Assembly (NCBI GenBank): GCA_001423545.1
Contig: LMOK01000001.1
Location: forward strand, 868,001-932,000
Source of the DNA: Orlajensenia sp001423545
GTDB lineage: Bacteria > Actinomycetota > Actinomycetes > Actinomycetales > Microbacteriaceae
Reading direction: 5' to 3'
Length of the DNA stretch: 64,000 bases
Shown in pieces: positions 50,317 through 57,852 of this stretch. The notes under the pieces were generated by a model, which saw only the letters and a list, made by a program, of their open reading frames with translations, did not search any database and had not been told where the DNA came from. Each line of letters opens with the position of its first letter. Position 1 is the first letter of the stretch. The position numbers were made by a program, and so were the translations under genes.

Positions 50317-50877
50317 CTACTTCTTTCCTGCCGAGGCGGACTCGCTGGACTCGAGGTCCGCGAGGAAGCGGTCGACGACGGCGCTGGCCTTGGTGTCGTC
50401 GGCCAGGCTCTCGCCGATGACGCCGGAGGCGAGGTCGATCGCGAGCGTTCCGACCTCGGTACGCAGCGACACGACGGCGGCCTGACGCTCGGCCTCGATC
50501 TGCGCCTGGGCAGTCGTGGTGATGCGCGTGGCCTCGACCGTGGCCGAGTCCTTCGCCTCGGCGACGATCTTCTTGCCGTCCTCGCGAGCGGACTCGCGGA
50601 TCTTGCCGGCCTCGGCGCGGGCGTCGGCGAGCTGGGCCGTGTACTGCTCGAGAGCAGCCTCGGCCTGGCGCTGCGCCTCGTCGGCCTTGGCGATGTTCCC
50701 CTCGATGGCCTCGGCACGCTCGTCGAGAATCTTCTTGACGGTGGGGAGGATCTTCACCCAGAAGAACACCAGGATGATCGCGAAGCAGACGGCCGACCAC
50801 ACGATGTCGTACAGCTCGGGGATGAACGGGTTGACCGTTTCGCCTTCTTCAGCAGCGCGCAGGAGCAGCGAGTGCAT
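50317..50877 (-). CDS. atpF: ATP synthase Fo b subunit
   Basis: 186 aa. One membrane helix at about residues 25-42 (IVWSAVCFAIILVFFWV) and a long charged alpha-helical dimerisation stretch (ILDERAEAIEGNIAKADEAQ and following). Extended MHSLLLRAAEEGE N-terminus. Forms the peripheral stalk. Ordered between atpE and atpH. Confidence 0.97.
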   Translation of the reverse strand: MHSLLLRAAEEGETVNPFIPELYDIVWSAVCFAIILVFFWVKILPTVKKILDERAEAIEGNIAKADEAQRQAEAALEQYTAQLADARAEAGKIRESAREDGKKIVAEAKDSATVEATRITTTAQAQIEAERQAAVVSLRTEVGTLAIDLASGVIGESLADDTKASAVVDRFLADLESSESASAGKK

Positions 50878-50903
50878 TCCTGACTCCGTTTCGATTAAGG
50901 GGA

Positions 50904-51143
50904 TTACGCCGGGAACGGAATGAACGCGACGGCGATGGCGATGAAGGCAAGAGCCTCGGTGAACGCGATGCCGAGGAACATGAGGGTGCTGAGGCGACCC
51001 TGGAGCTCAGGCTGGCGCGCGACGGACTCGATCGTCTTGCCGACGACGAGACCCACACCGATGGCCGAGCCGATGGACGCGAGACCGAAGGCGATCGGGG
51101 CGATGCTGCCGTTGATGTCGGCGAGGATGGATACGGGGTCCAT
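50904..51143 (-). CDS. atpE: ATP synthase Fo c subunit
   Basis: 79 aa hairpin of two membrane helices. The polar loop is ARQPELQGRL and the ion-binding Glu is in LGIAFTEALAFIAIAVAF, with no Gln/Ser/Thr pattern expected of sodium binding, so proton use is likely. The ATG at 51143 gives MDPVSILADINGS; the open frame continues upstream only as shadow. Multiple copies form the rotor ring. Confidence 0.98.
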   Translation of the reverse strand: MDPVSILADINGSIAPIAFGLASIGSAIGVGLVVGKTIESVARQPELQGRLSTLMFLGIAFTEALAFIAIAVAFIPFPA

Positions 51144-51192
51144 GTGTGGAGTTCCTTCCGGGAGTGGAGAAGTCGACGGGTGTCGGCTTCGG

Positions 51193-51990
51193 TTAGTGCT
51201 CTTCAGCCAGAGCGAGCTGGATGTAGACGGCGGTGAGAAGCGTGAAGACGTAGGCCTGCAGCACACCGACGAAGAGTTCGAAGATCGTGAAGGCGAAACC
51301 GAACGCGAAGGTTCCAACGCTGAACAGGCTGTACCAGCCGCCCGCGGTGAAGAGGAAGAACGACGTCGCCGAGAAGCAGAGCACGAGCAGCATGTGCCCG
51401 GCGATCATGTTCATCAGGAGTCGGAGCGCCAGCGTGACCGGACGGAGGATGAAGGTCGAGATGAACTCGATCGGCGTCACCACGGCGTAGATCGGCCACG
51501 GCACTCCGGGCGGGAAGAGGGAGTTCTTGAAGAACGCCGCCGGGTGCTTCTTCACGCCGGCGTAGATGAACGCGACATAGGCGACGAGCGCCAGAAGGAA
51601 CGGCAGGCCGATCACGCCGGTCCCGGCCATGTTGAGGCCGGGCACGATGCCCGTGAAGTTCATGGCGACGATCGTGATGAACATCGCCGTGAGCAGGGGA
51701 AGGAAACGAGTGCCGTCCTTCTTGCCCAGCAGGTCTTCGGCGATGTTGACCCTGATGAAGCCCAGGAGCATCTCCACGATGCTCTGGCCGCGTCGGGGAA
51801 CGACGGTCATCTTGCGAGTCCCGAGCCAGAACAGCACGAGGATCACGATCGTGACGAGAATGCGGATCGCCATGATCCGGTTGATCTCGAAAGGCGTTCC
51901 CTCGAACAGGAAGCCGGGCGGGAAGAACTCGTCCAATGACGGACCGTGGAATCCACCATCGTCGGTGGCTGACGGAACCAGCAGGTTCAC
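51193..51990 (-). CDS. atpB: ATP synthase Fo a subunit
   Basis: 265 aa, GTG start, first Fo gene. The essential Arg lies in RPVTLALRLLMNMIAGHMLL, and the C-terminal helix IFELFVGVLQAYVFTLLTAV is diagnostic. It forms the proton half-channels against the c-ring. An AGGAG lies rather far (about 17 bases) upstream of the GTG. The 189 bases before it contain no gene and may hold the main atp promoter. Confidence 0.97.
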   Translation of the reverse strand: MNLLVPSATDDGGFHGPSLDEFFPPGFLFEGTPFEINRIMAIRILVTIVILVLFWLGTRKMTVVPRRGQSIVEMLLGFIRVNIAEDLLGKKDGTRFLPLLTAMFITIVAMNFTGIVPGLNMAGTGVIGLPFLLALVAYVAFIYAGVKKHPAAFFKNSLFPPGVPWPIYAVVTPIEFISTFILRPVTLALRLLMNMIAGHMLLVLCFSATSFFLFTAGGWYSLFSVGTFAFGFAFTIFELFVGVLQAYVFTLLTAVYIQLALAEEH

Positions 51991-52179
51991 AGCGGTAACT
52001 AGCAGCGCTATCTCCTGTTTCGGGGCGTGGAGCTCGGCTCTCGCGACGACGAATGATGGGGGTGATCCCGAACGACTCCGGTGCCATGCAGGCGAAAGGA
52101 GTGGGAGAAGCGGAACCGTTCTCTACTCTAGCAATACTTCGGCGATCCCTCGAACCGCTCGGCCCGATGGGACCGCCAA

Positions 52180-52644
52180 TCAGCGCCGGAGTTCGGCTTC
52201 TCCGACGTACGGGATGCGACCGCGCACGAAGACGACGACGTCGACGATCAGCGACCCGAGCACTCCGGCGATGAGGCAGAACGCGAGGGTGATCGGCTCC
52301 AGCCACGGCTGCGTGCGGAGGGCGTAGACCAGCACCAGGAAGGTGACGAACTTGACCATCCATCCGCCCATCACGATGCCGAAGTACAGGCCGATGAGGT
52401 CGGGGGAAGAGGCGTAGCGGTTCGCGACCAGGATCGTGACGATCGTGATGCCCATCAACAGGAGCGCCAGGACGCCTCCGAGGATCGCGCTCCACACCCC
52501 GATCGGACCGAAGATCAGGCCGGAGATGATGGCCCCGACCACCGCCACCGTGGCCGCGACGGCCACCCCCCAGACCAGCGCACGGCGGAGCACGGAGTTC
52601 GGCGTCGGCGAGACGAAAGCGGGCGCGGGCGTTGAATCACTCAT
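52180..52644 (-). CDS. AtpI-like small membrane protein
   Basis: 154 aa with four hydrophobic helices (for example VWGVAVAATVAVVGAIISGL, WSAILGGVLALLLMGITIV, WMVKFVTFLVLVYAL). Position directly ahead of atpB and between it and the wecA-like gene is the place of the AtpI/Rv1303-type protein, which assists c-ring assembly or ion supply. Sequence resemblance is weak, so this rests mainly on topology and position. Confidence 0.75.
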   Translation of the reverse strand: MSDSTPAPAFVSPTPNSVLRRALVWGVAVAATVAVVGAIISGLIFGPIGVWSAILGGVLALLLMGITIVTILVANRYASSPDLIGLYFGIVMGGWMVKFVTFLVLVYALRTQPWLEPITLAFCLIAGVLGSLIVDVVVFVRGRIPYVGEAELRR

Positions 52645-52728
52645 GGCATCCTCGGGGGAATCGGGGGTCGGTCCAGTGTACCGGCGGGTTCCTGGGCGTC
52701 CCTCGGCGCGGGACCCGGGAGCGGTGCC

Positions 52729-53997
52729 TCAGGAGGAGGCTGTGGGGGTGCGGAGGGATGCTCCGTCGAGCTCGGCGGGAGTGATCGCATCCGCCGCTTC
52801 GTCGAGCGGATCCTGAGGCGCGAGCTCCTCGGCCTCGGGGGTGTCGGCCTCGGCCGACTGGCTGGCGGCCTCGATGGCCTTGCGGCGGCTGAGCGGGGCC
52901 AGTGTGAAGAGCGTGCAGGCGAAGAAGCCGATGATGAGGAACATCGTCGCCCAGAGGGTCGAGAGCCCGAAGAAGGTCGGCAGCACGAAGTACAGCAGGC
53001 AGCTGATCGACGCGACGGCGGTCCAGCTGTAGAAGATCAGCACGGCGTGCAGGTGCGAGTGCCCCATGTCGAGCAGGCGGTGGTGCAGGTGCTTGCGGTC
53101 GGCGCTGAACGGCGACTTCCCGGCCCTCAGCCTGCGGATGACGGCGAGACCGAAGTCGAGCAGCGGGATGATCAGCACGGCGAACGGCAGGATGATCGGG
53201 ATGAACGCCGGCAGGAGCTGGGCGCTGCCGAGCTGGGCCGGGTCGATCTGTCCCGTGACGGCGACGGCCGATGTCGCCATGAGGAGTCCGACCAGGAGGG
53301 CGCCGGCATCGCCCATGAAGAGCTTGGCCGGATGCCAGTTCAACGGCAGGAATCCGGCGCAGACGCCCACGACCAGCACCGCGATCAGCGAGGCGAGATT
53401 GAAGTAGTTGAGCGGCGACGTCTGCTGCACGAGCAGGTAGGAGTAGAGGAAGAAGACGCCGTTGGCGATGAGGGCGACGCCCGCGACGAGGCCGTCGAGA
53501 CCGTCGATGAAGTTGATGGCGTTCATGACCAGCACGATGGCGAAGATCGTGATGATGACGCTCATCCAGCTGGAGCCGACGGTGATTCCGCCGCCGATGG
53601 GCAGCGAGTAGATCTGCACACCCTTCCAGGCGACGAGGCCCGCGGCGATGAACTGCCCGGCGAGCTTGGTCATCCAGTCGAGGTCCCAGATGTCGTCGGC
53701 GACGCCGATGAGCACGATGAGCAGGGCTGCACCCAGGATCGCGAGGATCTGCTCGGGGTTGGCGAAGACGATGCGCAGTGTCGGGAACCGGGCCGAGACC
53801 AGCCAGGCCGCACCGAATGCAGCGACGATGCCGATGAACATCGCCACACCGCCGAGCCTGGGCGTCGGCCGGGTGTGCACATCGCGTTCGCGGATCTTCG
53901 GGTACAGCCGGTACTTGTGGCTCAGCCTGTAGACCACGATCGAGAGGGCGAACGTGACGATGGCCGCCACGAGCGCCAGCACGATGAACAGGGTCAC
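52729..53997 (-). CDS. Undecaprenyl-phosphate sugar-1-phosphate transferase (WecA/TagO, MraY family)
   Basis: 422 aa, GTG start, about eleven membrane helices. Family motifs: VHTRPTPRLGGVAMF, IGVADDIWDLDW (metal Asp pair), NAINFIDGLDGLVAGV, FMGDAGALLVG and KHLHHRLLDMGHSH. It attaches GlcNAc-1-phosphate or a related sugar phosphate to the lipid carrier, starting cell-wall polymer (arabinogalactan-like or teichoic) linkage synthesis. A cytosolic acidic tail of about 60 residues follows the last helix. The start is 4 bases after the sua5 stop, as in the sua5-wecA-atpI-atp order of mycobacteria. Confidence 0.92.
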   Translation of the reverse strand: MTLFIVLALVAAIVTFALSIVVYRLSHKYRLYPKIRERDVHTRPTPRLGGVAMFIGIVAAFGAAWLVSARFPTLRIVFANPEQILAILGAALLIVLIGVADDIWDLDWMTKLAGQFIAAGLVAWKGVQIYSLPIGGGITVGSSWMSVIITIFAIVLVMNAINFIDGLDGLVAGVALIANGVFFLYSYLLVQQTSPLNYFNLASLIAVLVVGVCAGFLPLNWHPAKLFMGDAGALLVGLLMATSAVAVTGQIDPAQLGSAQLLPAFIPIILPFAVLIIPLLDFGLAVIRRLRAGKSPFSADRKHLHHRLLDMGHSHLHAVLIFYSWTAVASISCLLYFVLPTFFGLSTLWATMFLIIGFFACTLFTLAPLSRRKAIEAASQSAEADTPEAEELAPQDPLDEAADAITPAELDGASLRTPTASS

Positions 53998-54000
53998 GGG

Positions 54001-54762
54001 CTACTCCACCGGCTCGGCGGGAGCGGGAGCGGGAGCGGGAGCGGGCTCGGACGCCGCTTCGGGGGCGGTGGCCGCCTCGGCCAGCGCGTCGCCGACGATC
54101 GACTGCACGGCCATCCGCGAGATGACGCCTTCGCGCACGATGTGCAGCTTTCCGCCGCGCTGCAGTGCCGTCGCGTCGACGATGGTCGACCCGGCTGCCG
54201 CTGTCGCGATCCCCTCGGTGCCGTAGGCGGTGCCTGCAGCGCCGCCGTCGAGGTAGACGTCGATGGAGTCGCCGAGGGACGCGGATGCCGTGGCCGCGTC
54301 GAGCGCCGAGGGCTCCCCCGTGCGGTTGGCCGATGAGACCGCCAGCGGACCGGTCTCGCTCAGCAGTTCGAGAGCGATGGTGTTGGCGGGCATCCGGAGC
54401 GCGACGGTGCCCCTCGTCTCTCCGAGGTCCCAGTTCAGCGAGGGCTGGGCGGTGAGGATGACGGTGAGGCCGCCGGGCCAGAACGCCTCGACCAGCGCGC
54501 GCACCTCCTCGGGGACATCGGCGGCGAGGGCATCGAGCGTGGGGATGCCGGGGATCAGCACGGGCGGAGGCGAGGTGCGGTCGCGCCCCTTCGCATCGAG
54601 GAGCTTCTGGACGGCTTTCGGATCGAAGGCGTCCGCCGCGATGCCGTAGACGGTGTCGGTGGGGATGACGACGAGACCGCCGCGACCGATGGCAGCGCGC
54701 GCGAGGCGCATTCCAGTGAGCAGTTCTGAGTCGACGGAGCAGTCGAAGACACGTTCAGGCAT
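54001..54762 (-). CDS. sua5: Threonylcarbamoyl-AMP synthase (Sua5/YwlC/TsaC family)
   Basis: 253 aa. Makes threonylcarbamoyl-AMP from threonine, bicarbonate and ATP for the t6A modification of ANN-decoding tRNAs. Motifs: VIPTDTVYGIAADAF, KGRDRTSPPPVLI, FWPGGLTVIL, VALRMPAN and LAVSSANRTGEPS. A low-complexity tail of Ala-Pro repeats (PEAASEPAPAPAPAPAEP) replaces the Sua5 C-terminal domain. It is the usual neighbour of prmC, but here 5.7 kb separates them. Confidence 0.94.
   Translation of the reverse strand: MPERVFDCSVDSELLTGMRLARAAIGRGGLVVIPTDTVYGIAADAFDPKAVQKLLDAKGRDRTSPPPVLIPGIPTLDALAADVPEEVRALVEAFWPGGLTVILTAQPSLNWDLGETRGTVALRMPANTIALELLSETGPLAVSSANRTGEPSALDAATASASLGDSIDVYLDGGAAGTAYGTEGIATAAAGSTIVDATALQRGGKLHIVREGVISRMAVQSIVGDALAEAATAPEAASEPAPAPAPAPAEPVE
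54019..54045. repeat. Six-base GGGAGC microsatellite in the sua5 3' end
   Basis: GGGAGC is repeated about four times and encodes the alternating Ala-Pro tail of the Sua5 protein. Being in frame and a multiple of three, length change would not shift the reading frame. Confidence 0.7.
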
Positions 54763-54822
54763 TTGGCACTGATTCTAGGACGTGCCGCTGAAGGGTTCCG
54801 ATCCGACGCTCCCGGGCGAACT

Positions 54823-54859
54823 CACGGTCGCGATCCGGGAGATCCGGAACGCGACCGTG
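54823..54859 (-). terminator. Hairpin after the ABC exporter operon
   Basis: CACGGTCGCG at 54823-54832 and CGCGACCGTG at 54850-54859 form a perfect 10-base inverted repeat with a 17-base loop, beginning 15 bases after the permease stop and before sua5. It has no T-run. It is probably the exporter operon terminator. Confidence 0.55.
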
Positions 54860-54873
54860 GGTTCATCGTCCGA

Positions 54874-55695
54874 TCAGTGCCGGCGCGCCCGTCGGGTGAA
54901 CAGCCAGGTGCCCCACACGTACGATCCCGCGATGATGAGCGCGCACCATCCGAGAGCCCACCAGGGGTCGGTGCCGAGGTCCGTGCCCATCAGCAGGCCG
55001 CGGATGGTCTCGATGATGGGCGTGATCGGCTGGTTCTCGGCGATCCACTGCAGCCACTCCGGCATCGTGTCGGTCGGCACGAACGCACTCGACAGGTAGG
55101 GCAGGAACAGCAGCGCGAATCCGTAGCCGCTGGCCGCCTCGACGTTCCCCGCGGCCAGGCCGATCGCCGCGTACAGCCAGGTGATGGCGAGGATGAACAG
55201 CGCGATCACCCCGACCGCCGCGATCCATTCGAGCACGTTCGCCGTCGGACGGAACCCCAGGGCCAGCGCGACGCCGATGACGACGGCCGTGGCCAGGAGG
55301 TTGCGGGCCAGGCTCGCGACGACATGACCGGTGAGCACGCTGATGGCGCGCAACGGCATGGCCCGGAACCTGTCGATGATGCCGTTGGTCATGTCGTGAG
55401 CGACGTCGACGGCCGTCGACGACGCCCCGAAGCCCGCGCAGAGCAGGATGATGCCGGGCACGACGTAGTTCACGTAGTTCCCGTCGGGCTCGATGGCATT
55501 GCCGAAGACGAAGGTGAACAGCAGCATCAGGATCGTCGGCAGGACGATCGCCATGATGAGCGCATCGATGTTGCGCATGGTGTGGCGGAGGCTCCGCACG
55601 ATCATGGTCGTGGTGGTGACGGATGCCGACGGTCGGCGTCCTGCTCGCGCGGGGACCTGCTGCCCCGTCGTCCTGGTGATGGTCGCGGTGCTCAT
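54874..55695 (-). CDS. ABC-2 type permease (DrrB-like exporter)
   Basis: 273 aa with six predicted helices after a cytosolic N-terminus of about 45 residues. Features of the DrrB group: LIMAIVLPTILMLLFTFVFG, NYVVPGIILLCAGFG, DMTNGIIDRFRAMPL and the final LLMGTDLG region. The ATG at 55695 overlaps the ATPase gene stop as ATGA; the frame extending further upstream is antisense shadow. With the ATPase it forms a two-subunit exporter for a drug or lipid-like molecule. Confidence 0.88.
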   Translation of the reverse strand: MSTATITRTTGQQVPARAGRRPSASVTTTTMIVRSLRHTMRNIDALIMAIVLPTILMLLFTFVFGNAIEPDGNYVNYVVPGIILLCAGFGASSTAVDVAHDMTNGIIDRFRAMPLRAISVLTGHVVASLARNLLATAVVIGVALALGFRPTANVLEWIAAVGVIALFILAITWLYAAIGLAAGNVEAASGYGFALLFLPYLSSAFVPTDTMPEWLQWIAENQPITPIIETIRGLLMGTDLGTDPWWALGWCALIIAGSYVWGTWLFTRRARRH

Positions 55696-56633
55696 GCCGC
55701 CGCCTCCTCTCGGTTGTCGCTTCTGTCGGCGGTGCTCGTCGGATTCCCGGCATCCGTCGCCACCCGGTGCCCGGTGAGGGCGAGGAAGACGTCGTCCATG
55801 CTGGGCTTCCGCACGACGATCCGCAGGGTCGCCGACGCCGGATCGGCCGCGATCACGGCGAGGGCGCGCTCGAGCCCTGCGACAGTGCCGTCGGTCGGGA
55901 GCTCCTGCAGCAGGGAGTCGTCGAGATCGCGCAGTTCGACGACCTCTCCCCCGACTCGGGCCTTGAGCTCGGTGGGCGTGCCCTCGGCGACGATGCTGCC
56001 GCCGTCGAGCACGAGGATCCGGTCGGCCAGGGCGTCGGCCTCCTCGAGGTACTGCGTGGTCAGCAGGATCGTCGTGCCGCGCTCGGCGAGTTCGGCGATC
56101 ATCCGCCACAGCTCCTGCCGGCTCCGGGTGTCGAGTCCCGTCGTCGGCTCGTCGAGGAACACCACCGGCGGATCGGCGACGAGGCCGAGGGCCAGGTCGA
56201 GCCGTCGGCGCATGCCGCCCGAGTAGCTTCCGACGCGTTTGCGTGCGGCATCCGTCAGGTCGAAGCGATCGAGCAGCTCGCTCGCACGTTGTCTGGCGCC
56301 GGCCGCGGTGAATCCTGAGAGCCTGGCGAGCATGCGCAGGTTCTCCTCCCCGGTCAGCACCTGGTCGACGGCCGCGTACTGGCCGGTCAGGCTGATGGCC
56401 TCGCGCACGGCTTCGGGATCCGTGGCGAGATCGGCTCCGGCCACGACGACGGTGCCCGAGTCCGCGCCGGTCAGGGTCGCCAGGACGTTGATGAGGGTGG
56501 TCTTGCCGGCGCCGTTGGGCCCGAGGAGGGCGACGATGCTGCCCGTCTCGATGCTCAGGTCGACGCCGTCGAGCACGGTGGCGTCGCCGTAGCTCTTGCG
56601 CAGGCCTCGCACCTCGATGGCTGGTGCAGCCAT
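55692..56633 (-). CDS. ABC transporter ATP-binding protein (DrrA-like)
   Basis: 313 aa. Walker A ALLGPNGAGKTTLINVLATL, signature SYSGGMRRRLDLALGLV, Walker B VVFLDEPTTGLDTRSRQELW and switch His replaced in the LTTQYLEEADALADR loop as is usual for DrrA (Gln position). The C-terminal ~90 residues, including VRKPSMDDVFLALTGH, are the DrrA-type extension. Divergent from the TetR gene; the shared 132-base region holds a long palindrome. Confidence 0.93.
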   Translation of the reverse strand: MAAPAIEVRGLRKSYGDATVLDGVDLSIETGSIVALLGPNGAGKTTLINVLATLTGADSGTVVVAGADLATDPEAVREAISLTGQYAAVDQVLTGEENLRMLARLSGFTAAGARQRASELLDRFDLTDAARKRVGSYSGGMRRRLDLALGLVADPPVVFLDEPTTGLDTRSRQELWRMIAELAERGTTILLTTQYLEEADALADRILVLDGGSIVAEGTPTELKARVGGEVVELRDLDDSLLQELPTDGTVAGLERALAVIAADPASATLRIVVRKPSMDDVFLALTGHRVATDAGNPTSTADRSDNREEAAA

Positions 56634-56668
56634 AGTTCACAACCTTTCCGTGTAGCGGATAAACTCCG

Positions 56669-56702
56669 GTGTATGGCATATGTTCTTGTGTATGCCATAC
56701 AC
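56669..56702. promoter_or_regulatory. TetR-type operator between exporter and regulator
   Basis: GTGTATGGCATA at 56669-56680 and TATGCCATACAC at 56691-56702 form a perfect 12-base inverted repeat with a 10-base spacer. The A/T-rich block lies between the divergent exporter and TetR genes. The arms fit a dimeric TetR repressor; two dimers could bind. Further GTGTA/TACAC words flank it (about 56650 and 56716). Confidence 0.75.
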
Positions 56703-56765
56703 GTTTGTTTAAGTGATACACAGTTCTAGGATGAGTGTCAACCCTCGAGTCGAAAGGCGGGCATC

Positions 56766-57680
56766 GTGGCCGATGTCGAAGAAGCGCTCCCCCGCGGGAT
56801 CGCGCTGACCTGGGGCGTGGCGGAGAACCCGCAGCGCGGGCCCAAGCGCGAACTCTCGATCGAGCGCATCGTCGAGACGGCCATCGAGATCGCGGATGCC
56901 GAAGGGCTCGGCGCCGTCTCCATGAGCCGCGTCGCCACCACCCTCGGCTTCACGACGATGTCGCTGTACCGCTACGTGACCAGCAAGGACGACCTGCTCG
57001 TGCTCATGGAGGACACGGCGTCGGAGATGCCGATCCCACCCGAGGACGACACCGTGCCGTGGCGCGATGGCGTACGCCGCTGGGTCCTCGCCGTGCGCGG
57101 CGTGTACCGCGACCACCCCTGGATCGCCCGGGTTCCGGTGCGCGGGGCGCCGATGACGCCCAACAACCTGCTCGCGGCGGACTGGCTGCTGCGGGAGCTC
57201 CGCCCGCTTCCGCTCGACGACTCCGAGAAGATGTCGAGCCTGCTGCTCCTGACCAGTTACGTGCGTGCGACGGCGGCGCTGGAGGCCGACCTCACGGAGG
57301 CGACGGCGGCCGGCATCGCCGAGACCGCCGGCATGCAGGCGGCTCTCACGGCCCTCGTCACTCCGGAGCGCTTCCCCGACCTCAGTCGCATCGTGGCGGG
57401 CGGCGGCTACACCGGGGCGCCGGTGCCCGGGGTCGCCGACGACTTCACGTTCGGTCTCGAGCGCATCCTCGACGGCATCGAGTACCACGTGGGGAACGCT
57501 GGTGCCCCACTCGCGGACACCGATGCAGCTCCGTCTCTCGACACTCTCGAGATCCCGCGCGACAAGGCCGTGCGCGAGGCGGCGAAGGCCAGGCGGGAGG
57601 CCGAGGCGAGGGTGCGCGAGGCGAAGAAACGCGAGCGCGAGGAGATCAAGCGGGCGCGGGAGCGGGCTGCCAGGGGCTAG
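56766..57680 (+). CDS. TetR family transcriptional repressor
   Basis: 304 aa, GTG start with an AAAGG about 8 bases upstream. The N-terminal DNA-binding domain is residues about 26-75: IVETAIEIADAEGLGAVSMS, RVATTLGFTTMSLYRYVTSK, DDLLVLM. The C-terminal ligand region is followed by an unusual charged helix of about 45 residues rich in Lys, Arg and Glu (REAAKARREAEARVREAKKR). It is divergent from the DrrAB-type exporter and probably represses it until a drug ligand binds. Confidence 0.92.
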   Translation: MADVEEALPRGIALTWGVAENPQRGPKRELSIERIVETAIEIADAEGLGAVSMSRVATTLGFTTMSLYRYVTSKDDLLVLMEDTASEMPIPPEDDTVPWRDGVRRWVLAVRGVYRDHPWIARVPVRGAPMTPNNLLAADWLLRELRPLPLDDSEKMSSLLLLTSYVRATAALEADLTEATAAGIAETAGMQAALTALVTPERFPDLSRIVAGGGYTGAPVPGVADDFTFGLERILDGIEYHVGNAGAPLADTDAAPSLDTLEIPRDKAVREAAKARREAEARVREAKKREREEIKRARERAARG

Positions 57681-57731
57681 GGCGCCGACGCCTGGGGGCG
57701 GCATCCGTTCACCCGAAACGGGCGGGAAAAA

Positions 57732-57754
57732 GGAGAGCGATCGAACCGCTCTCC
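57732..57754 (+). terminator. Hairpin between tetR and helR
   Basis: GGAGAGCG at 57732-57739 and CGCTCTCC at 57747-57754 make a perfect 8-base stem with a 7-base loop, 52 bases after the TetR stop and 22 bases ahead of the RAE-like palindrome. Likely a terminator for tetR; no T-run. Confidence 0.55.
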
Positions 57755-57775
57755 ACTTTCAGAATATACGGGGCA

Positions 57776-57813
57776 GGGGGCCTTGCCGCAAGAGCCCCCT
57801 AGCGGCGCATACT
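57776..57813 (+). promoter_or_regulatory. Rifamycin-associated element (RAE)-like palindrome and helR promoter
   Basis: An odd palindrome centred on 57787 runs from 57776 to 57798, with 9 of 11 pairs matching: GGGGGCCTTGC, one central C, then GCAAGAGCCCC. This closely resembles the published rifamycin-associated element (a GGGGCTTGC/GCAAGCCCC-type repeat) found before rifamycin-inducible genes, including helR. A CATACT hexamer at 57808-57813 is a possible -10 box, giving a short leader. Rifamycin induction is predicted, not shown. Confidence 0.7.
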
Positions 57814-57852
57814 GGTCGATCGAACGCGAGTCCACCCGAACCTGGAGCTGCC

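Noticed and set aside
57265..57852. Upstream extension of the helR frame through the tetR gene
   Set aside because: This part is out of phase with TetR, passes through the hairpin and RAE-like element and has no HelR-like sequence.
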